In this document: positions 8,268-16,850 of the stretch, in pieces
How positions within the stretch are numbered: the first letter of the stretch is position 1
Layout of the letters: the number at the start of each line of letters is the position of its first letter
Origin: Bradyrhizobium sp. SSBR45G
GTDB taxonomy: Bacteria; Pseudomonadota; Alphaproteobacteria; Rhizobiales; Xanthobacteraceae
Assembly: GCF_030159255.1 (NCBI RefSeq)
Contig: NZ_BSCT01000007.1
Coordinates: forward strand, 186,001 to 250,000
Reading direction: 5' to 3'
DNA length: 64,000 bases
Translations under genes and position numbers: made by a program
Notes under the pieces: model-generated
Database searches by the model: none
What the model saw: only the letters and a program-made list of their open reading frames with translations
Told to the model about the DNA's origin: nothing

Positions 8268-9014
8268 GTGACCTTCTCCGCTAGCGCTCTATTCGACCGT
8301 GAATCTTCTCGATATCTCGTGAGAGTCCTTCGCTCTCGATTTCGCGATCATAGGATTGAGCTTACAGAATTGCGTCGTCACATTCGGCCCGGTGATGTTG
8401 TGTGCGATATTGGAGCGAACAAGGGAAGCTTTGTTTACTGGCTCTCTCGATGGTCGGCTCCGGGCCGAACGATAGCATTTGAGCCTCAGCCTGATTTAGC
8501 TGATGGATTATCTCGTCTCTCTCAGACTTTTTCGATGAAGAACGTCGTTGTAGAGCGTGCAGCGGCCTACTCGTCTTCGGGGACAAAGGAGTTTTTTATT
8601 CCATTAGGCCACCAGCCGGCCGCATCGCTCATCAAACAAATGGATCTCTCAAACGAGATAAGAGTGAATACTATTGCTCTCGACGACTACTTCTCCGAAC
8701 GAGAAACAATCTCTGCAATCAAAATCGACGTTGAAGGGGCCGAACTTGACGTTCTACTTGGCGCTCAGCGCACTCTCGCTCGATGTTCGCCAATAATCGT
8801 GTGTGAGTGCGATCGCCACTTGGTATCCCTACAACGTATGAAAGACACCTTTTCTTTTCTTCTAGATCTTGGCTATTCTGGACGCTTTGTGAGCATGGGA
8901 AGACTTCTTCCCTTGTCATCTTTTGAACCAGACGTTCATCAAAATACCGATGGAGATTGGTTCTGGAAGAAGAAGAGCTACTCCAACAATTTCATCTTCC
9001 AGAAAGGCACTTAG
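8268..9014 (+). CDS. FkbM-family methyltransferase, prophage cargo
   Basis: 248 residues from a GTG. The SAM-binding motif VVCDIGANKGSFVYWLSRW (about 44-62), TIAFEPQPD (about 68-76) and AIKIDVEGAELDVLLGAQ are diagnostic of the FkbM family, which methylates hydroxyls of sugars and other small acceptors. It is the only gene in the prophage read left to right, is clearly lower in GC than its neighbours, and overlaps the end of the tail-fibre gene tail to tail by 4 bp. These features mark it as recently acquired cargo. A role in modifying host surface sugars, for example to change phage adsorption, is an inference. Confidence 0.85.
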   Translation: MTFSASALFDRESSRYLVRVLRSRFRDHRIELTELRRHIRPGDVVCDIGANKGSFVYWLSRWSAPGRTIAFEPQPDLADGLSRLSQTFSMKNVVVERAAAYSSSGTKEFFIPLGHQPAASLIKQMDLSNEIRVNTIALDDYFSERETISAIKIDVEGAELDVLLGAQRTLARCSPIIVCECDRHLVSLQRMKDTFSFLLDLGYSGRFVSMGRLLPLSSFEPDVHQNTDGDWFWKKKSYSNNFIFQKGT

Positions 9015-10024
9015 AGAATTCGCATAATTCGATTCGCGAGGATCGTTGGCTGCACCACGTTGTGAGCCTGCCCGCCACCTTGACTAGCATTATTGAGAGT
9101 AATTCCTGTGGTTGAAGCACTTATTCCAAATGCGACATTTGCCGCGATCTGGAGAGCGGAGCTTCCCGTGATTCCGATACTACTCGCGCCTTGATACGCA
9201 AGAGCTACTCCCGAGTGCGACGAGGCGTGGGCGTGACTCGGATCACTAAGAGTATTGTTGTGTATATGTGCCGGGATCTCAGAAATTGTGAGCGTGTGAG
9301 CATCTTCCCCTCCGGCTCCACCTAAACTGTGACGAAATGCAGCCATGCTACCAGCCACCAACCGGTTGGCAGTCGTGCCTCCCATGTTGTCTGGGCAGGC
9401 GATCACCCTCCCCCTCAAATCCGGCAAGTTGAACGTCGTGCTGCCGTCGCCGCCGCCATAGGTCGTGCCTACGACGGCGAACAGGGTCGCGTAAGTGATG
9501 CGGCTGATCGCCTGGCCGTAGGGGAAAGCAAAGCAGCTATTGGGCGCGGTTGTGCCCCAGAAGTCTAGACCGGCTGCGAGAGGGATGTTGTAGGGATTGC
9601 CGTAGAAGCCGTGCAGATAGAAGCTGCCGTCGACGTGATTGTAGACTACGACATAGGGCGTTCCCTGGATGATCGTTCCGGGCAGAAGGTCTGCGTTCGG
9701 CGCGCTGCGCACCGGCTTTGCGCCGAGGGAGTCGACGTTGAGCGTCACCGGTGTGCCGTTGGTGACGTGCGGCGTGAAGGCGATGATCTGACCATTGAGA
9801 TGCGGCAGCGTATCGAACTGCTGATTGCTCGTCACCGCATAGGCCGTGCTCGTGCCGGTTGTCGTGAGCGCCCCGGCAATGTCATCGCGGTATTTCGCCG
9901 TTGCCGCCATCATGGCGCGGGCGGAGTCGTTGATGCTCGAGGGCGCCTGCCCTTCGGACCAGTTGATCGTCGGGTCTGCCGTAGCGTCCGCGGATGCGGT
10001 CTGCGACCAGCGATAGAGTGTCAT
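9011..10024 (-). CDS. Phage tail fibre with tail-collar domain
   Basis: 337 residues. The N-terminal part (MTLYRWSQTASADATADPTINWSEGQAPSSIND) is the typical virion-attachment start of fibres in rhizobial phages. The tail-collar domain (about 175-225) shows FAFPYGQAISRITYATLFAVVGTTYGGGDG and the hallmark FNLPDLRGRV. The C-terminus is His/Ser-rich (AHIHNNTLSDPSHAHASSHSG) and ends ANRIMRIL. Roughly the last 100 codons (9011-9320) have lower GC than the rest, matching the adjacent FkbM gene, so the receptor-facing tip seems to have been exchanged. It is probably the distal host-recognition fibre. Confidence 0.85.
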   Translation of the reverse strand: MTLYRWSQTASADATADPTINWSEGQAPSSINDSARAMMAATAKYRDDIAGALTTTGTSTAYAVTSNQQFDTLPHLNGQIIAFTPHVTNGTPVTLNVDSLGAKPVRSAPNADLLPGTIIQGTPYVVVYNHVDGSFYLHGFYGNPYNIPLAAGLDFWGTTAPNSCFAFPYGQAISRITYATLFAVVGTTYGGGDGSTTFNLPDLRGRVIACPDNMGGTTANRLVAGSMAAFRHSLGGAGGEDAHTLTISEIPAHIHNNTLSDPSHAHASSHSGVALAYQGASSIGITGSSALQIAANVAFGISASTTGITLNNASQGGGQAHNVVQPTILANRIMRIL

Positions 10025-10037
10025 GCTATCCTCGAAA

Positions 10038-10063
10038 TGAAAAAGGCAGCCGAGGCGGCTGCC
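10038..10063 (-). terminator. Intrinsic terminator before the tail-fibre gene
   Basis: An 8-bp stem (GGCAGCCG/CGGCTGCC) with a 3-nt loop, followed on the minus strand by TTTTTCATTT. It lies just upstream of the tail-fibre start, so it could end or attenuate transcripts from the internal-protein genes. Confidence 0.7.
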
Positions 10064-10125
10064 GGGATCTCGTGCGAAGTCATCCGGAATATTGTTGACG
10101 CTGGAGTTGAGGTCTGCCCCCGTTG

Positions 10126-10329
10126 CTAGGTTGACCGCTTGAGCATCAGATACTGCTCGCAGGCGCAGGCAGGCGCCCGGGCGACCAGCAGGTTGCGGAT
10201 CACGCCCCTGGGCACTCCGGGGCTCTCCTTGGCGACAGCGTCGACGCGTTCCTCGACGACACGTTCAATCTCGGTGCGGATCTGATCGATCCGGTCTTCC
10301 AGCGTCGGGGTGCCGCGATGCTGCTTCAT
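10126..10329 (-). CDS. Small phage protein, unknown function
   Basis: 67 residues from MKQHRGTPTLEDRIDQIRTEIERVVEERVDAV, an acidic helix, followed by a short region with two Cys residues (PACACEQY). It overlaps the end of the next upstream gene by 65 bp in another frame. The ATG at 10329 gives a compact, well-formed helix; the longer frame to 10398 begins with basic low-complexity residues and is less likely. No family is recognised. The position among virion genes suggests a minor structural or assembly role. Confidence 0.45.
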   Translation of the reverse strand: MKQHRGTPTLEDRIDQIRTEIERVVEERVDAVAKESPGVPRGVIRNLLVARAPACACEQYLMLKRST

Positions 10330-10792
10330 CGGTACTGTCCTCTTCCGTTGCGCCAGGCGCGGGTTGGATCTGGGTGAGCCTTTTGTTTGCATGCGCAAGC
10401 GCGTGCTGGGTGCGCCTCAGGCTCCTCTCCCGCTTCGTTTCATGATCGGCGATGAAGAGCTTGAGGTCATGCGGCAGCGCCTTGAACCGCTCCTTCCAGC
10501 CGCCGGGCCAGGATCGTGGCGGCGACACGCCGGCAACGTCGTCGATCGCGAGCGCGACGGGAGCTCCTGCCGTCGGGTCCGCGAGGCCCAGCGCCGCATG
10601 CGTTCGGGAGACCTCGGCAACGGCCTCCCAGAGCCTCTCTACGCCAAGGCCTGCGTGGTCTCTGGCGAAGCGGGCGACGGCCGCAGGAGACGCCGGGAGG
10701 AACGTTTCCCGCTCCCGCTCGCACCAGCGGGCGAACAGCGGGGCGCGCTGTCTGCGGGCTTCGGCCAGCACCGCCATCACGGGGTTCGTCAT
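10265..10792 (-). CDS. Phage protein, unknown function
   Basis: 175 residues beginning MTNPVMAVLAEARRQRAPLFARWCERERETFLP. It is helical and rich in Arg and Ala, without membrane segments, and has a charged C-terminus. The start codon follows the stop of the coiled-coil gene by about 8 bp with GAGG nearby, so it is in the same transcript. The first 110 residues look like a folded helical domain; the last 40, which overlap the next gene, are low complexity. No known family is recognised. It lies between the internal-protein genes and the tail-fibre gene. Confidence 0.55.
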   Translation of the reverse strand: MTNPVMAVLAEARRQRAPLFARWCERERETFLPASPAAVARFARDHAGLGVERLWEAVAEVSRTHAALGLADPTAGAPVALAIDDVAGVSPPRSWPGGWKERFKALPHDLKLFIADHETKRERSLRRTQHALAHANKRLTQIQPAPGATEEDSTDEAASRHPDAGRPDRSDPHRD

Positions 10793-10800
10793 TGACCGCC

Positions 10801-11940
10801 TCACGGCCTGCCGGACCTGCGGGCCTGATAGAGCGCGACGGCGTCCTTGAGATCACCCGACGAGGACAGCCGAGCGTTCAGCGCGCGGAGATCGCTGCGC
10901 GCACGTTCGCCCGACGACACCGAGACGCCGGGACGAATCACCGGCGGAACGGCCTTCGTGACCACGGCGTCCTTCGCCCTGATCATCAGCCGGTATCGCG
11001 CCGCGTCATACATCATTCGTTGGAAGCTCGCATGGCGCATCAGCGGCTCGGTCTCGAACAGCCGTTTCAGCTCTGCGGGTGAGATCCCATTCTCCTTGGC
11101 GGCGGTGACAATCTCGGCGGCGACTGCCTGGCGCGTGGCTCGCGGTTCACGTGAGAGCATAGCTTCGAGCTGGCTGTCCTGCTCCTGCGCAAAGGATTGG
11201 AAGCTGCGCTGCGCAAGCTCCGCCTGCCGGCGCTGCTCCTCAGCCTGCTGCGCCAGCAACTGGTCGGACCGCGCGACCGCCGTCTGGACGCGCTCGAACC
11301 TGCCGGGGTCCTCGCGCGACATCTGCGCGAGAGCGGCCGGAATCTGCTCGGCGGGCATGCCGGCAAACTCCGGGAACTGGCTGAGAAAGCTCGCCTGTGC
11401 GATCTGGACCGCTGACGCCAGCCCGTCACGGTAGGACTGACGGGCCGCCTCCGCCTCACCGATCTTTTCCTCGATGGCCTGCAGCACCTGCGGATGCTTC
11501 AGCGCCCGTTCCAGCTCCGGCGCGAGCCGGTCGGCGTCCTGCTCGTCCGCCCTGGTCGGTTCGGCAACGCGCTCCGCCTCGTCACGATCGGTCGGGTCGG
11601 TGAGCACACCGCTCAGTTCATCGCCCTCGCCAGGACGAACAATCTCCGCTTTCGCTTCATCCGTTTCTGCGGCCCTGATCCGCGCATGATCACGCGCAGC
11701 CCGTTCCAACGTGACGGCCTCGCTCGGGTCGACGACGTTGCCGGAGTCGTCGACGTATTCCCGGACCATGACCGGCGAGCGGGAGTCGGCCCTTCGCTCG
11801 GCCGCTTCGCGCAGCGACGTGGCGTCGCTCTCGATCTCCTCGCGATCCGGCCGCTCCTCCGGATCCGGCATCGGCCGATAGCCGGCGCTCTGCAGCTCGA
11901 ATTCAGCCCCGGTCAAGAGCGCCTCGGGTTCATCGGACAT
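10801..11940 (-). CDS. Phage coiled-coil protein, possible internal or scaffold-like protein
   Basis: 379 residues. After an acidic N-terminal third come long Ala/Glu/Gln/Arg-rich helices (for example RSDQLLAQQAEEQRRQAELAQRSF in shorter stretches at about 215-260) and a more globular C-terminal third (SPAELKRLFETEPLMRHASFQRMMYDAARYRLMIRAKDAV). The ATG at 11940 follows GGGAG at 9 nt. Composition and place between the Gln-rich ejection-like protein and the tail fibre suit an internal virion or assembly protein. A true scaffold would usually lie beside the capsid gene, so that name is not assigned. Confidence 0.55.
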   Translation of the reverse strand: MSDEPEALLTGAEFELQSAGYRPMPDPEERPDREEIESDATSLREAAERRADSRSPVMVREYVDDSGNVVDPSEAVTLERAARDHARIRAAETDEAKAEIVRPGEGDELSGVLTDPTDRDEAERVAEPTRADEQDADRLAPELERALKHPQVLQAIEEKIGEAEAARQSYRDGLASAVQIAQASFLSQFPEFAGMPAEQIPAALAQMSREDPGRFERVQTAVARSDQLLAQQAEEQRRQAELAQRSFQSFAQEQDSQLEAMLSREPRATRQAVAAEIVTAAKENGISPAELKRLFETEPLMRHASFQRMMYDAARYRLMIRAKDAVVTKAVPPVIRPGVSVSSGERARSDLRALNARLSSSGDLKDAVALYQARRSGRP

Positions 11941-11994
11941 TCGCAACCACTCCCTTCAAATGGGTCCACGCTCGGCTGGACGATCGACGCCCGA

Positions 11995-12846
11995 CTACTT
12001 CTTGATCGCGCCGATCAGACCGCTGATGCCGCCTGCAATCTTTGCAAACTGATCTGCCCCGGACATCTCCTGGGTTCCGGTCGAGGTGCCGCTGGACTGC
12101 TGGCCCAGTCCAGCAATCGGCGTCCCGATCTGCGCCAGCAGCCCGAGCGCCTGCACCGGAATGCCGCGGCGCTGCGCCTCCTCGGCCAGCGTTGCATTGG
12201 CGCCGTAGTTCTGCGCATCGAGCGCAGCCTGCGACGCGGTCACGCCCTGGCCCTGATTGGCCAGGTACTGCTGCTGCAAGCCACCGAGCATGTTGGCCGT
12301 CGTATTGCCGGCGCCGTAGAGCGCGTTCGCCGCGGCGAGCTGGTTCTGGACGTCCTGGTTGTATTGCGCCGCGATCACCGGCGCTTCAGCCGCCGCAACG
12401 CCGCGGCCATAGGCCATCTGATTGGCGCCGCTGAAATCGCGCCCCGCCGCCGCGAACTGGCCGTTGATGGAGCTGCCGACGTCGTTCTGGATCTGCGCGA
12501 GCTGGGCGGCGAGCGCGGGATTGTTGCCGATCATGCTGCCATTGGCGTAAGGCGTCAGCTGGCCCTGCAGCGTCTGCAGATTGGACTGAACGCCTGGCGC
12601 CTGCGCCAGGGCATTCCCGCCGTTGAGCAGCGATTGCGCATAGGAGCCGATGTCGCCGGCATAGGGATTGCCTTGGGCCGCATTCTGCTTCAGCTGATCG
12701 AGCGCACCAGTCTCGGCGCCGGTCAGCCCCGTATTGTTGAGGCCGCTGCCGACCTGAGACAGGATGTTCTGCAGCATCGGCTGCGCCGGCTGCCACGGCT
12801 GTGTCTGGGATTGTTGGGTCTGCGTGCTGGTTGATTGTCCGCCCAT
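11995..12846 (-). CDS. Gln/Ala/Gly-rich phage protein, likely DNA-ejection or internal protein
   Basis: 283 residues from the ATG at 12846, chosen because GGAG lies 8 nt upstream; the in-frame ATG at 12864 overlaps that site. The sequence is very rich in Gln, Ala, Asn and Gly, with long amphipathic helices (LAAQLAQIQNDVGSSINGQFAAAGRDFSG in part) and a hydrophobic C-terminal stretch (IAGGISGLIGAIKK). Such composition is typical of podovirus proteins packed inside the capsid and expelled to form a channel across the envelope. The gene follows the transglycosylase-like internal protein, supporting an ejection complex (inference). Confidence 0.6.
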   Translation of the reverse strand: MGGQSTSTQTQQSQTQPWQPAQPMLQNILSQVGSGLNNTGLTGAETGALDQLKQNAAQGNPYAGDIGSYAQSLLNGGNALAQAPGVQSNLQTLQGQLTPYANGSMIGNNPALAAQLAQIQNDVGSSINGQFAAAGRDFSGANQMAYGRGVAAAEAPVIAAQYNQDVQNQLAAANALYGAGNTTANMLGGLQQQYLANQGQGVTASQAALDAQNYGANATLAEEAQRRGIPVQALGLLAQIGTPIAGLGQQSSGTSTGTQEMSGADQFAKIAGGISGLIGAIKK

Positions 12847-12952
12847 TGGCGAAGCTCCTTTCATCTAATTTCTTCATCCGACCTGTTCAACTCAATTTGA
12901 GTGACCATCAGATGAGCTCGGAGCACAGAAAAGAACGCTCGATGACAACGAA

Positions 12953-13909
12953 CTAACGGTCCTCCGACCGAGATCGGAGGACACGTGTAGGCCCGCCGGT
13001 GTTTGGAGCGGCGGGCGGCTGAGAGGCCGATGGTGAAGCCTGAACCGGATAGATCGGCGCACTTTTGGTCGGCCATGGTGGCGTGAACTGTCCAGCGATC
13101 ACGGCCCCGCCCATGCGCTGATATGCGTCGGTCCCGCGATTCATCAACTTTCCGACGTGGTCGATCACCTCCTCCGACTTCATGTTGCCGCCTCGATAGA
13201 TCGAAGGGTTCTGGCGGATGATGGCTTCTATCTCCCCGTCATCTGCATTTGGTGATTGCTTCATACTGTCGCGAAGCAGCTTTTCTCGTTCCGTCAAGAT
13301 CTTGGGCGCGTACTGTGGCGTCTGCCAGTACATGTAAGTTTCGGCCGGCGTCGGATCGCGGCCAAGAAGGGATCTTGCCTGTTCCGAATTGTGCTTGAAC
13401 TCGTAAGCCCACGCGAGTGCATTCTGATAGGGGTCGGTGCGGTCTGTTAGTTTATCTGCAAGGTCTGCCCTGCCGGATCGGATCAGATAGCTTTTAATGT
13501 CCTTCCATCGAGGCTCGTAAATCTGAGTGATACCAACCGCTCCGTTGGTCGATACGGCCCGATTGTCCCATTTCTGATTTTCAACGTTGACGTACCTGTA
13601 GAGCTGTACGGGGTCGACACCAGCATCCACGGCCGCGCGGATGGCGGCCTTCTGCGTCGGGGCAACGTCTGGAATCGGTCCGGGATTGGCATTCTGATAG
13701 TCGACATTCTGCCTCTGAAGTCTCTGAATGAGATCCTGCTGTGGGCTGAAGGGAGTTTCTGGAGAAAAATTCCGGGGTGCGCTGCCGCCGTCCTGCTCCG
13801 GCACGCCCGGCTTTGGCTGCATCATATTCTGAAACGCCTGGAAGAGCCCGGCGACGCCGGTGCTGCCATAGGTCTGCGGATCGAACTCTCTGCCGTCGAA
13901 CTGGGCCAT
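12953..13909 (-). CDS. Internal virion protein with transglycosylase (SLT)-like domain
   Basis: 318 residues from MAQFDGREFDPQTYG. The ATG overlaps the upstream stop as TGATG and has a GAGATGAGG ribosome-binding site. A soluble-lytic-transglycosylase-like domain spans about 85-200: AAVDAGVDPVQLYRYVNVENQKW, with a candidate catalytic Glu in VENQ, then STNGAVGITQIYEPRWKDI, matching the GAxGxxQ signature, then DPYQNALAWAYEF. The ends are Pro/Ser/Gly-rich. It probably cuts a local hole in peptidoglycan during genome delivery, distinct from the endolysin used at exit. Confidence 0.75.
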   Translation of the reverse strand: MAQFDGREFDPQTYGSTGVAGLFQAFQNMMQPKPGVPEQDGGSAPRNFSPETPFSPQQDLIQRLQRQNVDYQNANPGPIPDVAPTQKAAIRAAVDAGVDPVQLYRYVNVENQKWDNRAVSTNGAVGITQIYEPRWKDIKSYLIRSGRADLADKLTDRTDPYQNALAWAYEFKHNSEQARSLLGRDPTPAETYMYWQTPQYAPKILTEREKLLRDSMKQSPNADDGEIEAIIRQNPSIYRGGNMKSEEVIDHVGKLMNRGTDAYQRMGGAVIAGQFTPPWPTKSAPIYPVQASPSASQPPAAPNTGGPTRVLRSRSEDR

Positions 13910-14334
13910 CACCTCATCTCCTTTTCCATGATCACATGTGTCTGCGCGTAGCCATCGAGCACGCGCTGCCAGCCCTTGCGTCCGAAGATGCGGACGCTGC
14001 GGCAGCCTTCGGCCCTGGCATAGGTTTCGATGCCGCCGATGAGCGGCAGCCAGCGGCGCCGATCCCGCCCTTGGCAGGCGACGATCACGCAGATCTTGCC
14101 GGTCTCCGTCACCTCGATCCGTGTTGTCGCGACCGACAAGATGGCGACGGTGTCGCCATCTCTGCTCAGCGCCAGCCACAGCAGCGCACGTCCCGCGAGA
14201 ACGTCACGCTCGATGTCGGCAAAAGCTGACAGTCCTGTCCGCAGCACCGCCCGCCGCACGCGCGCTGCGACCTGCGGCCAGATCAACCCGACCTGGCCGG
14301 GATCGACACAGGCGAGCTCAGCCGAGCAGCGCAT
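13909..14334 (-). CDS. Phage GNAT-like protein
   Basis: 141 residues from MRCSAELACVDPGQVGLIWPQV. The body has beta strands and a helix in GNAT order: ALLWLALSRDGDTVAILSVATTRIE, then ICVIVACQGRDRRRWLPLIGGIETYARAEGCRSVRIFGRKGWQRVLDGYAQTHV in shorter blocks. Proteins ending GWQRVLDGY and KEMR are frequent in rhizobial podovirus clusters, where they are annotated as hypothetical or GNAT-like. The gene overlaps both neighbours (17 bp upstream, TGATG downstream), so it is firmly within the virion operon. The canonical acetyl-CoA loop is not obvious, so enzyme activity is uncertain. Confidence 0.6.
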   Translation of the reverse strand: MRCSAELACVDPGQVGLIWPQVAARVRRAVLRTGLSAFADIERDVLAGRALLWLALSRDGDTVAILSVATTRIEVTETGKICVIVACQGRDRRRWLPLIGGIETYARAEGCRSVRIFGRKGWQRVLDGYAQTHVIMEKEMR

Positions 14335-14632
14335 AGAGGAATGTCCGTGCTGTCGCCGCGCTATTGGCATGGGTGAGCGTGAACGCGCCGTTGGCCACCG
14401 CACTCACATAGATCGTGCCGTTGCCGAACTCGGCGGCAGCGCTTGGCGTCGTCGCGGTCAGGATCGGCGTCGACCCGGCCGAGCAGTTCTTGTCGGTAAC
14501 GACGGTGGTCGACGTCCCCGTCGTCAGCGTTACGCTGCCGACGGCGTTGGAGCGGCCGGCCGCGAGCTGCTGGAGCGCGAGGATGATCTTCTTGAGATCG
14601 GTCTCGGTGATTCCCGGAACATAAGCGGTCAT
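14318..14632 (-). CDS. Small phage structural protein
   Basis: 104 residues from MTAYVPGITETDLKKIILALQQLAAGRSNAVGSVTL. A short helix is followed by Thr/Ser/Ala-rich beta strands (GTSTTVVTDKNCSAGS, GNGTIYVSAVANGAFTLTHANSA). Similar small beta-rich proteins occur as head-decoration or tail components in alphaproteobacterial podoviruses. The start overlaps the upstream stop as ATGA, indicating translational coupling. No precise family name is claimed. Confidence 0.6.
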   Translation of the reverse strand: MTAYVPGITETDLKKIILALQQLAAGRSNAVGSVTLTTGTSTTVVTDKNCSAGSTPILTATTPSAAAEFGNGTIYVSAVANGAFTLTHANSAATARTFLYALLG

Positions 14633-16101
14633 AGCGTGCCTCCCGCGATGAGATCCGGCACCACGCCGGCACAGAAGGTCCATGACGCGCCAGCCGGGAT
14701 CCGGACCTTGAAGCGGGCATAACGGGTGTCCTTGCGGACGTCGCATCGCCCGGTGCGGCCATTGACTGCGACCTCCGCCCCCGTGACGACCGGCAGCGAC
14801 GGCGTGTCGCGGGAGGACAGCGATCCGAACAGGGTCGTGGCATCGGTGATCGGCCGAAAGCCGCGGATCATGATCCGGTTATCGTCGGTGCCCTGCTCCG
14901 CGCTTTCGATCGTCGCCTCGAGATTGCTGCCGCGGAAGAAGCCCAGCACATGGCCTGGCGAGAACTGCGCGATCTCGGGCTGCACCGCCGTCGCATAAGC
15001 GTCGAGGCTCAGGGTCATCGCATCGATCGACGGCGAGATGCTGTCGAGATTTTCGAGCGTGAGCCCCGTCTGCGACATGCCGAGCAGGTATTCGCCGGTC
15101 GCCGCGATCGAGAAGAAGCGGTCGAGCAGGAAATCATAGCCGAGCAGCTTGTCGTAGGTGCCGATCGCACCGGAGACCGATTTGTAGGACCAGAACACGC
15201 GCGTCGAGCGCGGATCCGCCGCGCCGATCAGCAATTGCAGATTGCCCTTGTCGACATCGGCGAGAAACGTCCGGTCGACCTTCTCGCGGCCGATCGGCTG
15301 CGGGACGCCGCCCGGCTCGATCTTGTGAAAGCCCTGGCCCGCATAGAAGAAGATCCGTTCGCCGGCACGAATGATCGAGTATGGCGCGTAGAGACCCTTG
15401 TCCTGGGTGATGCGATCGATCTGGAAGATGATCGGCGATCCCGGCACGTAGGACATGCGCCGGATCGCCTGATCCTGAAAGATGATTCCTGCTTCGCCCC
15501 CCGCAACGCCGCGGACGATGCCGCCATCGGGAAAGTCCTGATGATCCGAGCCGACCGTCAGGCCGTCCCATGACGTGGCGGAGTTGAAGTTGTTCAAGCC
15601 CGACCACTGGATGCGGTAGGGGGTCGACAGCAGGCCTGACAGCACCAGGAATCGTCCGACGACGCTGATATAGGCAGCCTGCGGCGGCGCGCCCAGGGCA
15701 TTGTCGAAGGCGGTCGAGGAGGACAGGTCGAACACCTGCAGCAGCGCATTCGCCTGGGTGGCGAACACGAGGTTGCCGGTTTGCGCGAACTGCCATTGGG
15801 CCGCGGCGGACAGTTGTGAATAGCTCGCGCCGGCCTTGGAGACGTCCAGCCAGGTGAAATCCGTGTTGTTGAGGCGGTAGAGTTTGGTTGCGGTGCCTGC
15901 GAAGGTCACGACGGTGCCGTCCGACTTCAAGGCGTAGAATGCGCCGCGGCAGGGGGCCGGAAGGGCGGATGTGTAGGCCGAGAAGGATGGAAACGGACCA
16001 TAGCCATCGCCACGCGGGACCACGTTCTGGATATTCCGGGTGGCCTGGCCCTCGTAGTCGCTGACGTCAGGCCGGTATTCGCCAAAGGCAAGGAGAGACA
16101 T
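14629..16101 (-). CDS. Phage tail/neck protein, possibly gp10-like stabilisation protein
   Basis: 490 residues, beta-rich, beginning MSLLAFGEYRPDVSDYEGQATRNIQNVVPRGDGYGP. Repeated strand pairs (TVVTFAGTATKLYRLN, GRFLVLSGLL, NNFNSATSWDGLTVGSDHQ, AGEAGIIFQDQAIRRMSYV) suggest a propeller-like fold. In P22-like and related podoviruses, large beta-propeller proteins of this size plug the head or form the tail hub, for example packaged-DNA stabilisation protein gp10. The similarity is judged from layout and strand pattern only. It is among the largest virion genes of the cluster. Confidence 0.6.
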   Translation of the reverse strand: MSLLAFGEYRPDVSDYEGQATRNIQNVVPRGDGYGPFPSFSAYTSALPAPCRGAFYALKSDGTVVTFAGTATKLYRLNNTDFTWLDVSKAGASYSQLSAAAQWQFAQTGNLVFATQANALLQVFDLSSSTAFDNALGAPPQAAYISVVGRFLVLSGLLSTPYRIQWSGLNNFNSATSWDGLTVGSDHQDFPDGGIVRGVAGGEAGIIFQDQAIRRMSYVPGSPIIFQIDRITQDKGLYAPYSIIRAGERIFFYAGQGFHKIEPGGVPQPIGREKVDRTFLADVDKGNLQLLIGAADPRSTRVFWSYKSVSGAIGTYDKLLGYDFLLDRFFSIAATGEYLLGMSQTGLTLENLDSISPSIDAMTLSLDAYATAVQPEIAQFSPGHVLGFFRGSNLEATIESAEQGTDDNRIMIRGFRPITDATTLFGSLSSRDTPSLPVVTGAEVAVNGRTGRCDVRKDTRYARFKVRIPAGASWTFCAGVVPDLIAGGTL

Positions 16102-16238
16102 GTCACCTCCATTCGAGGACGGTCATGCGCGAGCTTGCGCCGCGTCACCAGATGCTGGCATTGCGATTGCGCCAAGGTCAGCCGCCCGGCGGCGGCCTCA
16201 TTGCCGAGCGCGATCTGTCGAAGGTCGCCGTGCGCCCG

Positions 16239-16850
16239 TCAGTCGGTGCTCCAGCGCGGGGCCGGAGACGATATCGACTCCCACGGGACGGATGAGCGAG
16301 AAGAGGTTAGCCAATGGTCGGGAACGTCTGGCGCCGGCGACCACGATTGCCCAGGATCGTCGCTTCCGCTCCACTGGCTTTCGACCAGGCCGAGAGGAAA
16401 CCAGGCCTCGAAGCCACGTTGATAGTCGACGCTGTATCCGGCCGATTGATAGGCCACGCTCTGAACGGCTAGCGAGCCGACGAAGACCGGCGCTTGGCCA
16501 AGAACGACGTGATTCCTCCCGCTCGCAGGCATTGTCGCGGTGGCCACAGCGGAATTCCCCGACGCGATCAAGGCGCCGCTGCCGATAGAGGCAGCGAACA
16601 CATATCGGACGGATTGGCCGGACGTCAGCCAACCACTCTGCCCTCCGGACAACGTGAGGCGGACGGCCGCAGGAAGCCCGGCACAACCCAGACTGCCGGT
16701 GGCCGAGGACAGCGCAGTCTGGAAGCCGAGAGCAATCCCCGACAGCAAGAGCGCGGAAGGCGTCGCTGCGAAGATCGTGTTGGTTCCGACGTTGCGCGGG
16801 ATCTCCCCGATCGCCGATCGGCCGATGGTATCGAACCCGAGCAACGACAT
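16239..16850 (-). CDS. Phage structural protein, unknown
   Basis: 203 residues beginning MSLLGFDTIGRSAIGEIPRNVG, a start shared in style with the neighbouring beta-rich protein. A central Gly/Ser/Ala-rich beta region (ALSSATGSLGCAGLPAAVRLTLSGGQSGW) is followed by the segment AYQSAGYSVDYQRGFEAWFPLGLVESQWSG and a low-complexity Ser/Pro end. The start codon overlaps the stop of the glycine-rich spike gene (TGATG). An overlapping longer frame here has unlikely composition and was discarded. About 137 bp separate it from the next gene, where nothing else is seen. Confidence 0.6.
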   Translation of the reverse strand: MSLLGFDTIGRSAIGEIPRNVGTNTIFAATPSALLLSGIALGFQTALSSATGSLGCAGLPAAVRLTLSGGQSGWLTSGQSVRYVFAASIGSGALIASGNSAVATATMPASGRNHVVLGQAPVFVGSLAVQSVAYQSAGYSVDYQRGFEAWFPLGLVESQWSGSDDPGQSWSPAPDVPDHWLTSSRSSVPWESISSPAPRWSTD

